Source of the DNA: Chryseobacterium gleum
GTDB taxonomy: Bacteria; Bacteroidota; Bacteroidia; Flavobacteriales_D; Crocinitomicaceae
Length of the DNA: 64,000 nucleotides
Direction: 5' to 3'
Assembly: GCA_945897565.1 (NCBI GenBank)
Contig: CAMDFN010000009.1
Span: 21,484 to 85,483 of the forward strand
Shown piece after piece: positions 1-10,125 of the stretch (position 1 is the stretch's first letter; every line of letters begins with the position of its first letter). Both the position numbers and the translations under genes were made by a program. Below the pieces are notes generated by a model. It saw only the letters and a list, made by a program, of their open reading frames with translations, was not told the DNA's origin and made no database searches.

Positions 1-1
1 G

Positions 2-184
2 CGCACCGTTTGGGGCTTGGATTTAAGCGCGCTTGTATCCGCCTGGACCCAAAAAGAAAGCGCGCAAATTGCTGAATTTGCACGCTTGAATTGGTTGACT
101 ATTTCTCGTGATTATATAGTACTCACTGAAGAAGGCAAACTGCATGCAGATGGTATTGCGGCAGCGCTTTTTCGGGTAGACTAA
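2..184 (+). CDS. hemW: HemW-like radical SAM protein, C-terminal end (partial)
   Basis: Only the last 60 codons are inside the window; the reading frame is open from the first base to a TAA. The translation contains a TVWGLDL stretch and ends in an LTEEGKLHADGIAAALF segment. This is the usual close of the C-terminal domain of HemW/CPO-like radical SAM proteins, which act in haem trafficking and resemble oxygen-independent coproporphyrinogen III oxidase. The radical SAM CxxxCxxC motif lies outside the window, so the assignment rests on this tail alone. The gene converges on the bacilliredoxin gene and their stop codons touch. Confidence 0.65.
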   Translation, partial: RTVWGLDLSALVSAWTQKESAQIAEFARLNWLTISRDYIVLTEEGKLHADGIAAALFRVD

Positions 185-594
185 CAGAATTCGTCGTAGG
201 CTGCCTGTAGGTTGGCGGCAATCATTTGGGCGCTTCCGCCTTCGATGTGGTGTCTTTCAAGAAAGTGAACCAACTTGCCATCTTTGAATAAGGCAATAGA
301 TGGTGACGATGGCGGATAAGGCAAGAAGTATTTTCTTGCTTGCGCCACGGCATCTTGATCTACACCCGCAAAAACAGTTGTCAGTTTGGCGGGCATTTTG
401 TCGTGTTGAATTGAGAGCTTTACACCCGGGCGCATATTGCCTGCTGCACAACCACAAACAGAGTTGACCACAACCAACATGGTGTCGGTGTTGTTAGCGA
501 CGGCAGCATCTACAGCTGCAGCATCGAGTAATTCTTCAAACCCTACTTTTGTAAGGTCTTCTTTCATGGGTTGAACGAGTTCTGCTGGATACAT
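181..594 (-). CDS. BrxA/BrxB family bacilliredoxin
   Basis: A 137-residue protein with the CGC active-site motif at residues 47-49 inside a thioredoxin-like core (VVVNSVCGC...NMRPG), plus a C-terminal Cys137. This matches the YphP/YqiW (DUF1094) family in size and motif. Characterised members remove bacillithiol from thiolated proteins; many Bacteroidota carry a homologue, where the physiological thiol partner may differ. It is cytosolic, with no signal peptide. It converges with the HemW-like gene and has its own TAATTTTG promoter element 15 bases before the start. The family call is firm; the exact substrate is inferred. Confidence 0.88.
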   Translation of the reverse strand: MYPAELVQPMKEDLTKVGFEELLDAAAVDAAVANNTDTMLVVVNSVCGCAAGNMRPGVKLSIQHDKMPAKLTTVFAGVDQDAVAQARKYFLPYPPSSPSIALFKDGKLVHFLERHHIEGGSAQMIAANLQAAYDEFC

Positions 595-609
595 ATCAAT
601 GGTTTTTTA

Positions 610-617
610 CAAAATTA
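610..617 (-). promoter_or_regulatory. TAnnTTTG -7 element for the bacilliredoxin gene
   Basis: The minus strand reads TAATTTTG, matching the Bacteroidota sigma-A -7 consensus, 15 bases before the ATG at 594. No convincing -33 motif was scored. Confidence 0.5.
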
Positions 618-650
618 GTGAAGTCTGCAAGATGCAGTGTCATTTAGGTG

Positions 651-1520
651 TCATTTCTCTAGGAATTCGAGTAGCACCTTTGGGGTAGGCTGTATTTGGG
701 CTTTTGGTTTTGCTATGATACCAAATGCATTTCGGAATGCAGCATTGTGGTCGCGCATGTAATTCAGATAAGCTACAAATCTTTGTGCCTCGCGGTAGTT
801 AGGCGTTTGTTCAATAATAAATAAGCTCATGTAGTCTGCGAAATAGCGATTTTGGTTTTTGAGCGCAAAGGTGAATTGTCTTTTCTTAACGGCTTTTTTG
901 AGCACATGTAAATGGGTGTCATACCGACAAAGTAAGAGCGTATTTTGAAGCTGATAAGTATCAAATGCAAGTTTGTGTTCTTTGAAGCCGCGCATGAGGT
1001 CTTTGTAGACTTTATGGAGTTGCTTGCTTGTTTCGCGTTTTCTGTAGGCGTAGGCTAGTTGTGCTTTGAGCACAGCTTCTGATTTAGCGTCAGCAGCAGC
1101 CCAGAGATATTGCTCAGAAAGGTCTTTAAAATGACTTACCTTGACAACTGAATCTGGAACATAAGACACCCCAATTGGAATAGCGGCAAATGCCGGATTG
1201 TGGTATTGAAAAGACAGGCCCTCCAAGTGCTTTAGGGCTGCAATTCCGTCGAGTATAATGAGGTCAAAGCCGGGCTCCCAGGGCTGCTTTTTGATGGCTT
1301 TGCGCATGTTGCTGGAGTTCAGATCGAGTATGGTGAGGTCTATCGAGCGGCGCTTGGCAATTTTTGTTAAAATGTTCTTTTGCGCCGCAGTCATGAAGTT
1401 TTGCGCAATTGTTAGTTGCTTATCCTTTTGGGGTGTTGCTTCTTCAAGCGCACATCCTGTGAGTAGTAAAATCAGTAAAAGGAATAAAAAGCTACGCACC
1501 TGTGAGTTTTTTGATGTCAT
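651..1520 (-). CDS. solute-binding-protein-like lipoprotein
   Basis: A 289-residue predicted lipoprotein: an N-terminal hydrophobic run ends in the lipobox LTGC (Cys about residue 23), so it is probably anchored in a membrane facing the periplasm. The rest resembles periplasmic substrate-binding proteins of the extracellular-solute-binding class (a segment [14 protein letters not shown], then [11 protein letters not shown], then a long helical C-terminal half), but I cannot name a ligand. Its ATG lies 29 bases inside the 3' end of mutS on the same strand, so the two are probably co-transcribed. No ABC permease or ATPase gene is nearby, which leaves transport unproven; it could equally be an orphan binding lipoprotein. 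Confidence 0.6.
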   Translation of the reverse strand: MTSKNSQVRSFLFLLLILLLTGCALEEATPQKDKQLTIAQNFMTAAQKNILTKIAKRRSIDLTILDLNSSNMRKAIKKQPWEPGFDLIILDGIAALKHLEGLSFQYHNPAFAAIPIGVSYVPDSVVKVSHFKDLSEQYLWAAADAKSEAVLKAQLAYAYRKRETSKQLHKVYKDLMRGFKEHKLAFDTYQLQNTLLLCRYDTHLHVLKKAVKKRQFTFALKNQNRYFADYMSLFIIEQTPNYREAQRFVAYLNYMRDHNAAFRNAFGIIAKPKAQIQPTPKVLLEFLEK

Positions 1521-4125
1521 TTAGTTTGAGCAGTGCTTCTACGGGCGTAAGTGAATTGATGTCTGTCGAGACGAGTTCGTCGTGAATTTGTTGCAAAACG
1601 GGGTCGTTGAGTGTAAAGAAGCTGAGTTGTACATCTTGTTCAATGGCATGGACCGCCGGCTTGCTAGACTTTACTTTGAATCCGCCACCTACATTAGCAT
1701 GGCTAGCTTCGAGGTCCTTGAGTACGCTTTCGGCGCGCTTGACTACTTGAGCAGGCATGCCGGCAAGCTTGGCCACATGAATTCCGAAGGAGTGTGCGGA
1801 GCCGCCAGCAATTAATTTGCGCAGAAAAAGTACCTGAGTACCTAATTCTTTGACACTCACATTGAAATTATGAATGCGTTCAAAACGATTGGCCATCTCG
1901 TTGAGTTCGTGGTAATGGGTAGCAAAAAGAGTCTTGGCTGTTGCCTTTGGGTTTTCGTGTAAGAATTCTGCAATTGCCCAAGCGATGGAGATGCCATCAT
2001 AGGTGCTGGTGCCTCGGCCAATTTCGTCGAGCAAAATGAGGCTGCGTTCTGAAATGTTATTGAGGATACTGGCCGTTTCATTCATTTCTACCATAAAAGT
2101 AGACTCTCCAGAAGAAATATTATCTGAGGCTCCCACGCGGGTAAAGATTTTGTCTACAACGCCAATTTGCGCGGAGTCTGCAGGCACAAAACAACCAATT
2201 TGCGCCATTAAAACAATAAGTGCAGTTTGGCGCAGGATAGCACTTTTACCGCTCATGTTGGGCCCGGTAATCATGATGATTTGTTGGGTGTTGTTGTCTA
2301 GGAAGATGTCGTTGGCAATGTAGCTGTCGCCTATGGGGAGGCGTTGCTCTATCACCGGGTGCCTACCTGCTTTGATATCTAATTCAAAACCGTCGGTGAG
2401 CGTGGGCAAACAATAATTTTGAGTGCTAGCAACTTTGGCAAAGGAGAAAAGACAATCGAGCTGCGCAAGTAGTTGTGCATTTTTTTGAATGGGGCCAATG
2501 AAGTCGGCCATGGCAAAAATGAGTTCTTGATAGATTTGCAGTTCTATTTTGAGTATTTTCTCTTCCGCACCGAGTATTTTTTGTTCGTATTCTTTGAGTT
2601 CTTCTGTGATGTAGCGTTCGGCAGATACGAGCGTTTGTTTGCGGATCCAGGTTTCTGGAACCTTGTCTTTGTGTGTGTTGCGCACCTCTATATAATACCC
2701 AAAGACGTTATTAAAAGCAATTTTTAAGCTGGAAATACCCGTTGCTTGGCTTTCTCTTTCTTGAATTTGCTCGAGGAAGTCTTTGCCGTTGGTAGAGATC
2801 GCGCGCAGTTCGTCTAGTTGTGCGTCTCGGCCTTCTTTAATAACAGGTCCTTTTCCGATTTGGACAGCCGGTTCGGCGGTGAGGTTGGTGTCGATGAGGT
2901 CAAGGAGTTGTTGGCAGGCATCTAGGTTGTTGAGGAGTGCTTGTAAACTTTGATTGGAAATTGGACCCAAAAGCTGTGCGATGGGCTGAATTTGTTGTTG
3001 TGTGCGCTTGAGGTGCTGTATTTCTCTGGGGTTGATTTTCCCGACGGCAACTTTAGAAATGAGGCGCTCGAGATCACCGATTTCGCGCAGGCGGTCGTCG
3101 AGTTCGGCGTGCAGGGCTTGCTCTTGCTTGAGGGCTGCTACAACCTGATGTCTTTCTTCAATGGGTTTGCGGTCTTTGAGCGGCAAAACCAACCAGCGTT
3201 TGAGCAAACGCCCACCCATTGGGGTTTTGGTTTTGTCGAGGACTTGTGAAAGGGTAATGGCGTTGTCGTGAGGGGAATGTATGAGCTCTAGGTTGCGCAC
3301 CGTAAAGCGGTCTAGCCACATGTAGCGGTCTGGGGCAATGCGTGAAATACTGGTAATATGACCGAGTTGTTGTTGTTGATTTTCAGATAAATAATGAAAT
3401 ACTGCGCCTGCAGCAATGACGGCGAGCTCTTGGTTGTCTAGCCCAAAGCCTTTTAGAGATTTGGTTTTGAAGTGCTTGTTGAGTTGTTCGTTGGCGAAAT
3501 CTGAACCAAAAACCCACTCTTCCAATTTGAAGTGAAAGGCATCGTTGCCAAATAGTTCGTGTACAGCACTTGTTTTGCTTTTTTGATAGATAATTTCAGA
3601 AGGCCTGAACCCACTGATGAGTTTATCTATATAGCTGGCGCTGCCTTGTGCAACCAAAAATTCGCCTGTAGAAATATCGAGGAACGCAGCGCCAATTTCG
3701 GTTTTTTCGAGGTGGAGTGCACACAAAAAGTTGTTGCTGCGTTGGTCTAGAACTTGGTCGTTGAAGGCCAAGCCGGGTGTAACGAGTTCGGTCACGCCGC
3801 GCTTGACAATCGTTTTGGTCATTTTGGGATCTTCGAGCTGATCGCAAATGGCTACGCGCTGCCCTGCCCGAACGAGCTTGGGCAAATAAGTTTCTAAAGA
3901 ATGGTGTGGAAAGCCGGCCAATTCCATGTCGGCGGCGGCGCCATTTTTTCTTTTGGTGAGGATGATGCCGAGAATGCGGCTCGCTTTAATTGCGTCTTCT
4001 CCAAAGGTTTCATAGAAATCTCCTACCCGGAATAACAACATTGCTTCTGGGTGGCGCGCCTTGATTTGATTGTATTGCTTCATCAAGGGCGTTTCGGAAC
4101 TTTTTTCTATACTTTGCTTAGACAC
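1492..4125 (-). CDS. mutS: DNA mismatch repair protein MutS
   Basis: 877 residues, full family length. The N-terminal mismatch-recognition domain has the Phe-X-Glu motif in GDFYETF (F37, E39), whose Phe stacks on the mispaired base. The C-terminal ABC-type ATPase has the Walker A GPNMSGKS near residue 620, the signature [12 protein letters not shown] and the THYHEL loop. It starts mismatch repair by sliding on DNA and recruiting MutL. The start codon is GTG (MSKQS...), chosen because the frame has no earlier supported Met and the N-terminus aligns with the usual one. Its 3' end overlaps the downstream lipoprotein gene. It is transcribed divergently from the neighbouring TrmH-family gene. Confidence 0.97.
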   Translation of the reverse strand: MSKQSIEKSSETPLMKQYNQIKARHPEAMLLFRVGDFYETFGEDAIKASRILGIILTKRKNGAAADMELAGFPHHSLETYLPKLVRAGQRVAICDQLEDPKMTKTIVKRGVTELVTPGLAFNDQVLDQRSNNFLCALHLEKTEIGAAFLDISTGEFLVAQGSASYIDKLISGFRPSEIIYQKSKTSAVHELFGNDAFHFKLEEWVFGSDFANEQLNKHFKTKSLKGFGLDNQELAVIAAGAVFHYLSENQQQQLGHITSISRIAPDRYMWLDRFTVRNLELIHSPHDNAITLSQVLDKTKTPMGGRLLKRWLVLPLKDRKPIEERHQVVAALKQEQALHAELDDRLREIGDLERLISKVAVGKINPREIQHLKRTQQQIQPIAQLLGPISNQSLQALLNNLDACQQLLDLIDTNLTAEPAVQIGKGPVIKEGRDAQLDELRAISTNGKDFLEQIQERESQATGISSLKIAFNNVFGYYIEVRNTHKDKVPETWIRKQTLVSAERYITEELKEYEQKILGAEEKILKIELQIYQELIFAMADFIGPIQKNAQLLAQLDCLFSFAKVASTQNYCLPTLTDGFELDIKAGRHPVIEQRLPIGDSYIANDIFLDNNTQQIIMITGPNMSGKSAILRQTALIVLMAQIGCFVPADSAQIGVVDKIFTRVGASDNISSGESTFMVEMNETASILNNISERSLILLDEIGRGTSTYDGISIAWAIAEFLHENPKATAKTLFATHYHELNEMANRFERIHNFNVSVKELGTQVLFLRKLIAGGSAHSFGIHVAKLAGMPAQVVKRAESVLKDLEASHANVGGGFKVKSSKPAVHAIEQDVQLSFFTLNDPVLQQIHDELVSTDINSLTPVEALLKLNDIKKLTGA

Positions 4126-4198
4126 TTGTATTTTTTAGAGAAGTAAAGATAGGCCTTTTTGGCCCGCGCTTTTGGGCTATTTTTCCACAATTTTACAG

Positions 4199-4206
4199 TA
4201 TTTTTG
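4199..4206 (+). promoter_or_regulatory. TAnnTTTG element before the TrmH-family gene
   Basis: TATTTTTG on the plus strand ends eight bases before the ATG at 4215. If transcription begins at the usual distance (about 5-9 bases downstream), the mRNA has almost no leader. Confidence 0.45.
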
Positions 4207-4214
4207 AGCCATAG

Positions 4215-4757
4215 ATGTCAGCAAACTCCACCAAAAAACTCAAGTTATGGGAACTCAATCGCGTCAGCGAAGAGGCCTATCAAGTGCAGCAGAAATTTCC
4301 CTTGGTTCTGGTCTTAGATAGCATTCGTTCGCTCAACAACATCGGTGCATTTTTCAGGACTGCCGACGCCTTTAACGTAGAACAGGTTTACTTGTGCGGC
4401 ATTACCGCTCAGCCTCCTCACCGCGATATCCATAAAACGGCACTGGGTGCCACCGACACCGTGCGTTGGCAATACCGAGCGTCTTTGCTAGATGCGCTGA
4501 GCGAACTCAAAGAAAAGGGTTATGCAATTTGTGTTGTGGAGCAAGCGGTTCAAACCACTTTATTGCAAGCCATCGATCAGCTCAATGCGCCCGGCTTTGC
4601 ATTGGTTTTTGGCAACGAAGTGGACGGAGTGCAGCAAGCTGCGTTAGACACGGCAGACCACATCATTGAAATTCCGCAGTTTGGCACCAAGCATAGCCTC
4701 AACGTGAGTGTTTGTGCGGGTATTGTCCTTTGGGAATTTACCAAAAAGTATATTTAG
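4215..4757 (+). CDS. SpoU/TrmH family RNA 2'-O-methyltransferase
   Basis: A 180-residue protein with the three SPOUT motifs. Motif 1 is LDSIRSLNNIGAFFRTADAF (residues about 34-53), motif 2 is the ALVFGNEVDGV segment, and motif 3 is LNVSVCAGIVLWEF at the C-terminus. These form the knotted S-adenosylmethionine site used for ribose 2'-O-methylation of tRNA or rRNA. There is no N-terminal RNA-binding extension, so it is a minimal, TrmL- or TrmH-like version. The target nucleotide cannot be read from the sequence. It is divergent from mutS and convergent with lysS. Confidence 0.88.
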   Translation: MSANSTKKLKLWELNRVSEEAYQVQQKFPLVLVLDSIRSLNNIGAFFRTADAFNVEQVYLCGITAQPPHRDIHKTALGATDTVRWQYRASLLDALSELKEKGYAICVVEQAVQTTLLQAIDQLNAPGFALVFGNEVDGVQQAALDTADHIIEIPQFGTKHSLNVSVCAGIVLWEFTKKYI

Positions 4758-4777
4758 TAAAGTGTGTGCTATTTAAT

Positions 4778-4794
4778 CCGCAATTTTACTGCGG
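4778..4794. terminator. small hairpin between convergent genes
   Basis: CCGCA and TGCGG flank a seven-base loop between the trmH-type gene and lysS stop codons. The stem is only 5 bp and has no strong T run, so terminator function is uncertain. Confidence 0.25.
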
Positions 4795-4800
4795 AGTAAT

Positions 4801-6504
4801 TCAAAGCAAGCGAATAAATAACAAATCGTTCTCTTTGCTTACCGCCAACAATTGATTTTTGGTCAATGTTTTAATGGAGTTGTCCCAAAGTTTGTTGCTG
4901 ATGTCAAAATGCGTTCGGAGCTCGCTCAACAAAAGTTGTTTTTCTTGCTGCATTTTTTCAAAGATTGCCGCTTCGGTTTCGTTCAGCGCAACTTTCGGGG
5001 CCTGTACTTCAGGTCGCATCTGCGGGAAGAAAAGCACTTCTTGAATAGAAGCATTGTTGGTGAGGTACATGATGAGGCGGTCCATGCCGATGCCTAAACC
5101 GCTTGTTGGCGGCATACCATATTCGAGTGCACGCAAGAAATCTTGGTCAATGAACATCGCTTCGTCGTCGCCGCGTTCTTGCAGCTTGAGTTGTTCTTCA
5201 AAACGCTCGCGTTGGTCAATTGGGTCATTGAGCTCAGAATAAGCATTGGCTACTTCTTTACCGCAAACCATGAGTTCAAAACGTTCTGTTAAGCTTGGGT
5301 CGTCGCGGTGTACTTTACAAAGTGGCGACATCTCTTTAGGGTAGTCTGTAATGAAGGTGGGTTGAATATAATTGCCTTCACATTTTTCGCCGAACATTTC
5401 GTCGATCAGTTTGCCTTTGCCCATGGTTTCGTTCACTTCGATACCCATGCCCCTTGCGGCACTGCGCAATTCGTCTTCGGTTTTGTCAGCGATATCAAAG
5501 CCTGTGAAATCTATGATGGCTTGGCGCATAGTAAGGCGTTTGTAAGGCGCTTTAAAGTCGATGGTATGTTCGCTGAATTGGGCAATTGTGGATCCGTTTA
5601 CCGCAATAGCACAATGCTCTAAAAGTTGTTCAGTGAAGTCCATCATCCAGTTGTAGTCTTTGTAGGCTACGTAGATTTCCATAGCGGTAAACTCTGGGTT
5701 GTGGGTGCGGTCCATGCCTTCGTTGCGAAAGTTTTTGGAAAACTCATACACGCCGTCGAAGCCGCCTACGATGAGTCTTTTTAAATAGAGCTCATTGGCA
5801 ATGCGCATGTAAAGTGGAATGTCGAGCGCGTTATGATGCGTAGTAAATGGTCTTGCCGATGCACCGCCGGGAATGGCTTGCAAAACAGGCGTTTCTACCT
5901 CCATGTAGCCTGCGCGGTTAAAGAAGTCGCGCATGGCATTGAACAATTTAGTTCTCTTGATAAAAACTTCTTTGACTTGGCGGTTCACGACGAGGTCTAC
6001 ATAGCGTTGGCGGTAGCGCAACTCCGGATCTGTAAAGGCATCGTGTATCACTCCGGCCGCATCTGTTTTGGGCAGTGGTAAAGGCCGCAAAGACTTACTG
6101 AGCAACTGAAATTCATTGACGTGCACAGAGATTTCGCCAACTTGGGTTTTGAACAGGTACCCTTTGATGCCAATGAAGTCTCCGAGATCGAGGAGTTTTT
6201 TGAAAACTTCGTTGTAGAGTGTTTTGTCTTCACCAGGGCAGAGTTCGTCTCGGTTGAAATACACTTGTATGCGGCCCGAAGCATCTTGAATTTCAGCAAA
6301 GGAAGCCTTGCCCATAATGCGCTGTGAAAGCATGCGCCCAGCCAAACAAACCTGTTTTCCGTCTTCAAAATTTTGTTTGATATCCGCTGCAAATGCATCT
6401 ACCGCGTAGAGTGCTGCTGGATAAGGATCAATGCCGAGGTCGCGCAATTTTTGCAGCGATTCACGACGTAAAATTTCTTGTTCGGAAAGTTCTGGATGAC
6501 TCAT
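4801..6504 (-). CDS. lysS: lysyl-tRNA synthetase (class II)
   Basis: 567 residues: an N-terminal OB-fold anticodon-binding domain (about residues 55-150), then the class II catalytic core with GGASARPF, motif 2 FRNEGMDRTHNPEFTAME and motif 3 GLGIGMDRLIM. It charges tRNA-Lys with lysine for translation. A tail of about 65 residues after the core is longer than in E. coli LysS; similar extensions are known from Bacteroidota enzymes. A TATCTTTG promoter element sits 19 bases before the ATG. It converges with the TrmH-family gene and diverges from the AsmA-like gene. Confidence 0.97.
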   Translation of the reverse strand: MSHPELSEQEILRRESLQKLRDLGIDPYPAALYAVDAFAADIKQNFEDGKQVCLAGRMLSQRIMGKASFAEIQDASGRIQVYFNRDELCPGEDKTLYNEVFKKLLDLGDFIGIKGYLFKTQVGEISVHVNEFQLLSKSLRPLPLPKTDAAGVIHDAFTDPELRYRQRYVDLVVNRQVKEVFIKRTKLFNAMRDFFNRAGYMEVETPVLQAIPGGASARPFTTHHNALDIPLYMRIANELYLKRLIVGGFDGVYEFSKNFRNEGMDRTHNPEFTAMEIYVAYKDYNWMMDFTEQLLEHCAIAVNGSTIAQFSEHTIDFKAPYKRLTMRQAIIDFTGFDIADKTEDELRSAARGMGIEVNETMGKGKLIDEMFGEKCEGNYIQPTFITDYPKEMSPLCKVHRDDPSLTERFELMVCGKEVANAYSELNDPIDQRERFEEQLKLQERGDDEAMFIDQDFLRALEYGMPPTSGLGIGMDRLIMYLTNNASIQEVLFFPQMRPEVQAPKVALNETEAAIFEKMQQEKQLLLSELRTHFDISNKLWDNSIKTLTKNQLLAVSKENDLLFIRLL

Positions 6505-6523
6505 GAGTATACAATTGAGAACA

Positions 6524-6531
6524 CAAAGATA
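6524..6531 (-). promoter_or_regulatory. TAnnTTTG element for lysS
   Basis: The minus strand reads TATCTTTG, 19 bases before the lysS ATG. Confidence 0.5.
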
Positions 6532-6592
6532 GCGCTAAAAAAAATTCTATACTTTGTTTGCAACGTATAGGCAGTTTTTTCGTTAGAGGATT

Positions 6593-9214
6593 ATGAAGTT
6601 TTGGTGGCGGTTTGCAAAGCGTGCGTTTTTGATTTTATTGGTCTTCATGACCACCATTTCTTTGGCACTCTATGTTTTTGAAGACCGCATCATCAAAAGA
6701 GTTGTTGAACAAGTCAATACCTATCTCAAAGAACCTGTTCAGGTTTCCCAAATCAACCTGCATTTTTGGCGTACTTTCCCCCATCTGAGCGTCTCTTTTG
6801 ACCAAGTACTCATTGCCGACCCGCTCTCTGCTAAAGACACCCTTCTACAGGCCGAACAAATCAGTTTGCGCTTCAATCCTTTTGATTTATGGAAAGGAAA
6901 TTATCAGATCGAGCAGATTTCAGGTTTCAACGGACAGCTCAATTTAAAAAACGATCAAAAAGGCCTAGCTAACTACGCTATTTTTAAGCCAACTTCCTCG
7001 CACAACACTTCTTTCAATTTAGAATTAGAATCCATCTTGCTCGAGCAATTCAAAGTTTCCTATCGCGATCAAAAAAGTGCGCAATATTACACCACCATTA
7101 TTCACAGCGCCTCCTTGTCCGGTAAATTCTCCGAGCAAACGACACAACTTATTGCAACCGGAGATGTATGGCTCAAGCAAATTAAAAAGGGTCAGGTTGT
7201 ACTGCTCAAAAACCAACCACTCGTTTTTGACCTTGCTCTTCTAGTAGACCAAAAACAAAATTTGATCAAATTACCTCAGGCGCAGATCAAAATAGCCAAC
7301 CTGCCATTTTTAATTGACGCAGAGTTCGGCCCCATCAAAAGCAGCTTAGATATTCGCAGCCAAAACTTAGCGCTTTTGGAGCTTGTCCAGACCCTACAAC
7401 CCGAATCTTTAGCCGCACTCAAGCGCATCAAAGCCAAAGGCAAGGTAGATTTTCAATTGCATTATCAATCTTTTGCAGCTCAAAAAGCGCCAGATGTAAA
7501 GGCTTATTTCAGCATCAAAGATGGCCAACTTACCGAGCCACAATTTGGAGCGCAAATTCAAGATTTACAATGTTTAGGAACCTACTCTAATTTACCCATA
7601 GACGAGCTTAAAATTGAAAAATTTGAGTTCAAGAGCAAAGGAGCGCGGTTTGCTGGCCAACTTCAATTGACGGATTTTTTATTTCCTAAATTGGCGGTGA
7701 GGGCCAATGGCAATATTCCTTTGGCATTGGTTCAGGCGCTGCACCCAATTTCGAGTGTGGAACAAGTCCAAGGCATTGCAAATGTGCGGGTTCAGGCTCA
7801 ATTAGCTCAGGATGAACAACGAAACTGGAACACGCAAACATTGAAAGGTCGGGTTGGTATCCAAGCACACCACCTACAACTCACCGACTTCAAAAAGCGT
7901 TTTCAAGGCTTAAATGCCGACATCGCTTTTGACGAGCAAGACCTCCGCATCGACCAATTAAAAGCCGCCATTGGCACCACTGATCTCGATGTAAAATTGC
8001 ACATACCAGGTTATTCTGCGCAGTTCAATTCGTCTAAACCACTACAAATAAGTGGCAATTTAAATTCCAAAAGGCTTCATTTTTCAGATTTTGACACCAA
8101 AACCACCAGTCAAAAACGCACTTGGATTTTACCCCAAAACATGTTGCTTTCTTTGCCGTGTCAAATCGATCAATTCTCCTATGAGGGTAAAGATTTCAGT
8201 GAATTGAGCGGCTCACTTTCATTGGTGCCCAATCAAATCAACATCAGTAAATTGCGCTTTAAACATGCGCAGGGCTATTGGGATGGACAACTCAAATTAA
8301 AAGAGCCTGCGCCTTCTACATTTGATATTGAAACCAAGGGCACTGCTAAAAAAGTAGAACTAGGTTATTTATTTAAGGAGTGGCATAATTTTGACCAAGC
8401 GATACTGACCGATGAACAACTGTCTGGAAAAGGGAACTTTGAATTTGATGTCCAGACTAATTACGACCTGCTCAAGGGGCTAGACGAATCGAGTTTACAG
8501 GCGCGAATTCATTGCCTCATCGATAACGGCAGGCTTTTACGCGCTCCTATATTGCAGGATTTGGCCAATAGCCTCACATTGGGTAAAGGCCGTGCAATTC
8601 TAGGCGCCAAAAACCAAGCTGCGCTGCAGCAAAAACTCAAAGACGTGCGCTTTGATCGGCTAGAAAATACATTTGTTATCGCCAAACGTCAGCTCAGTTT
8701 TGAAAAAATGCACATTGTGTCGTCGGCACTCGACCTAGATTTGGTGGGCAGTCATAGTTTTGAGCATCAAATAGATTATGCTATTGGCTTGCGCTTGCGC
8801 GACTTGTTGGTGCAAGAATCGCAAACCGAGTTTGGAGAAATCTTGGATGATGGCACAGGGGTGCGTTTGTTTGTGCGCATCAGTGGCTCGCTCGATGACC
8901 CCAAAGTAGGTTGGGACAAAAAAGGAAAAAAAGAAGCCGCGCAACAACAATTTGAACGCAGTCAGCAAGAATCAAAACAGATGCTCAAAACAACGTTTGG
9001 CCTTTATCAAAATGATCCGAGTGTGGGAACCTACCAAGAAAAAACAAGCCCGCATGAAACCATACAAGTCAAATTCAAAACAAAAGGCGAAGCGGCAAAA
9101 ACACAAGCTATTCCCCAGGCAACAGCCCCTAAAAATGGAAAACTACAGCAGAAGTTAGAGAAGTGGAAACAAGAGCAAGAGCAAACTAGTGTTGCTGTCA
9201 AGATCAAAGGATAG
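6593..9214 (+). CDS. AsmA-like family membrane-anchored protein
   Basis: 873 residues with one N-terminal membrane segment (about residues 8-27), followed by a long beta-rich periplasmic body. The opening LYVFEDRIIKRVVEQVN and a C-terminal block with LLRAPILQDLANSLTLGKG are typical of AsmA-like proteins. The family belongs to the AsmA/TamB/bridge-like lipid-transfer group, linked to outer-membrane biogenesis and phospholipid transport. The last 70 residues are Lys/Gln-rich and probably disordered. It stands alone, divergent from lysS, and ends two bases before the stop of the oppositely oriented adenylyltransferase gene. A GAGG run lies just before the ATG, unusual among these genes. Confidence 0.8.
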   Translation: MKFWWRFAKRAFLILLVFMTTISLALYVFEDRIIKRVVEQVNTYLKEPVQVSQINLHFWRTFPHLSVSFDQVLIADPLSAKDTLLQAEQISLRFNPFDLWKGNYQIEQISGFNGQLNLKNDQKGLANYAIFKPTSSHNTSFNLELESILLEQFKVSYRDQKSAQYYTTIIHSASLSGKFSEQTTQLIATGDVWLKQIKKGQVVLLKNQPLVFDLALLVDQKQNLIKLPQAQIKIANLPFLIDAEFGPIKSSLDIRSQNLALLELVQTLQPESLAALKRIKAKGKVDFQLHYQSFAAQKAPDVKAYFSIKDGQLTEPQFGAQIQDLQCLGTYSNLPIDELKIEKFEFKSKGARFAGQLQLTDFLFPKLAVRANGNIPLALVQALHPISSVEQVQGIANVRVQAQLAQDEQRNWNTQTLKGRVGIQAHHLQLTDFKKRFQGLNADIAFDEQDLRIDQLKAAIGTTDLDVKLHIPGYSAQFNSSKPLQISGNLNSKRLHFSDFDTKTTSQKRTWILPQNMLLSLPCQIDQFSYEGKDFSELSGSLSLVPNQINISKLRFKHAQGYWDGQLKLKEPAPSTFDIETKGTAKKVELGYLFKEWHNFDQAILTDEQLSGKGNFEFDVQTNYDLLKGLDESSLQARIHCLIDNGRLLRAPILQDLANSLTLGKGRAILGAKNQAALQQKLKDVRFDRLENTFVIAKRQLSFEKMHIVSSALDLDLVGSHSFEHQIDYAIGLRLRDLLVQESQTEFGEILDDGTGVRLFVRISGSLDDPKVGWDKKGKKEAAQQQFERSQQESKQMLKTTFGLYQNDPSVGTYQEKTSPHETIQVKFKTKGEAAKTQAIPQATAPKNGKLQQKLEKWKQEQEQTSVAVKIKG

Positions 9215-9216
9215 GC

Positions 9217-9732
9217 TCAGCTGCCTTTGGCTAGAATGCCGGTTGTTGAGTAGCCTTCCACAAACGGGATGGTTTGAACACTGCCACCATAAGATTTGAC
9301 AAAATCTGAACCAACAATATAGTCTTTAGCTGCAGGGTTGGTTTGTTCGGCGCTGTAGTCTGCACCCTTTAAAAGAACGTCTGGTTGGAGTGCTTCAATG
9401 AGTTCAAGTGGTGTTTGCTGCTCAAAAAGCACAACTGCATCTATGCAGCTTAATGCAGCCAAAACCATTGCTCTGGCGTTTTGTGCGTTGATGGGTCTGT
9501 TGGGCGCTTTTTCGAGTAAGCGAACAGACGCGTCGGTGTTTATGCCAACAATAAGTCGCTTGGCCGTATCTGCTGCTTGGGCTAGGTAACTCACATGACC
9601 AAGATGTAAAATATCAAAACACCCGTTGGTAAAGGCAACTTTTTGGCCTTGCAGTTCCCAAATACCTCTTTGCTTGAGGGCGTCTTCCCAGGTCAGGATT
9701 TTGTGTTGAATGTTGGTCAGGCGTTTGCTCAT
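9217..9732 (-). CDS. D-glycero-beta-D-manno-heptose 1-phosphate adenylyltransferase (RfaE domain II)
   Basis: 171 residues of the cytidylyltransferase-like fold: FTNGCFDILHLGH near residue 33 holds the HxGH nucleotide-binding motif, and the end has the VEGYSTTGI segment that replaces the classic ISSTxI loop. Alone it corresponds to the C-terminal half of HldE/RfaE, which makes ADP-heptose for lipopolysaccharide core. The kinase half is not encoded here, as in bacteria with split HldA/HldC genes. It is the last gene of a leftward run panC-panD-adenylyltransferase, eight bases after panD, so co-transcription is likely although the pathway is unrelated. Confidence 0.88.
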   Translation of the reverse strand: MSKRLTNIQHKILTWEDALKQRGIWELQGQKVAFTNGCFDILHLGHVSYLAQAADTAKRLIVGINTDASVRLLEKAPNRPINAQNARAMVLAALSCIDAVVLFEQQTPLELIEALQPDVLLKGADYSAEQTNPAAKDYIVGSDFVKSYGGSVQTIPFVEGYSTTGILAKGS

Positions 9733-9740
9733 GTAAATTT

Positions 9741-10091
9741 TTACGAGAGCAAGTTAGTTTGTTCGTTCGGAAAAACCAAAGAAGGCTTAAATGTTTTGGC
9801 TTCTTCGAAGTCGAGCATGGCGTAACCTATAATAATGATGATGTCATTGATGGCTACCTTGCGCGCAGCAGGGCCATTCAGACAGATCATGCCGGTTTGG
9901 CGCTCTCCTTTGATGACGTAAGTCTCGAAACGCTCACCGTTGTTGATATTGACAATCTGAACGCGCTCACCTTCGATGAGGTTTGCGGCATCCATGAGGT
10001 CTTCATCTATGGTGATGCTCCCGATGTAGTTGAGGTCGGCTTGGGTAACGCGTACCCGATGAATTTTAGATTTGAGGATGTTGATGTACAT
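9741..10091 (-). CDS. panD: aspartate 1-decarboxylase proenzyme
   Basis: 116 residues, normal length. The self-cleavage site is Gly24-Ser25 in YIGSITID; cleavage makes the pyruvoyl cofactor at Ser25. Tyr22 and the later [16 protein letters not shown] and NGPAAR segments are family-typical. The enzyme converts L-aspartate to beta-alanine, the substrate of the neighbouring PanC. It lies 34 bases downstream of panC on the same strand, completing the beta-alanine branch of pantothenate synthesis. Confidence 0.97.
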   Translation of the reverse strand: MYINILKSKIHRVRVTQADLNYIGSITIDEDLMDAANLIEGERVQIVNINNGERFETYVIKGERQTGMICLNGPAARKVAINDIIIIIGYAMLDFEEAKTFKPSLVFPNEQTNLLS

Positions 10092-10125
10092 AACTTATAA
10101 CGCTTTGTAGCGCGGCAAAATTACA

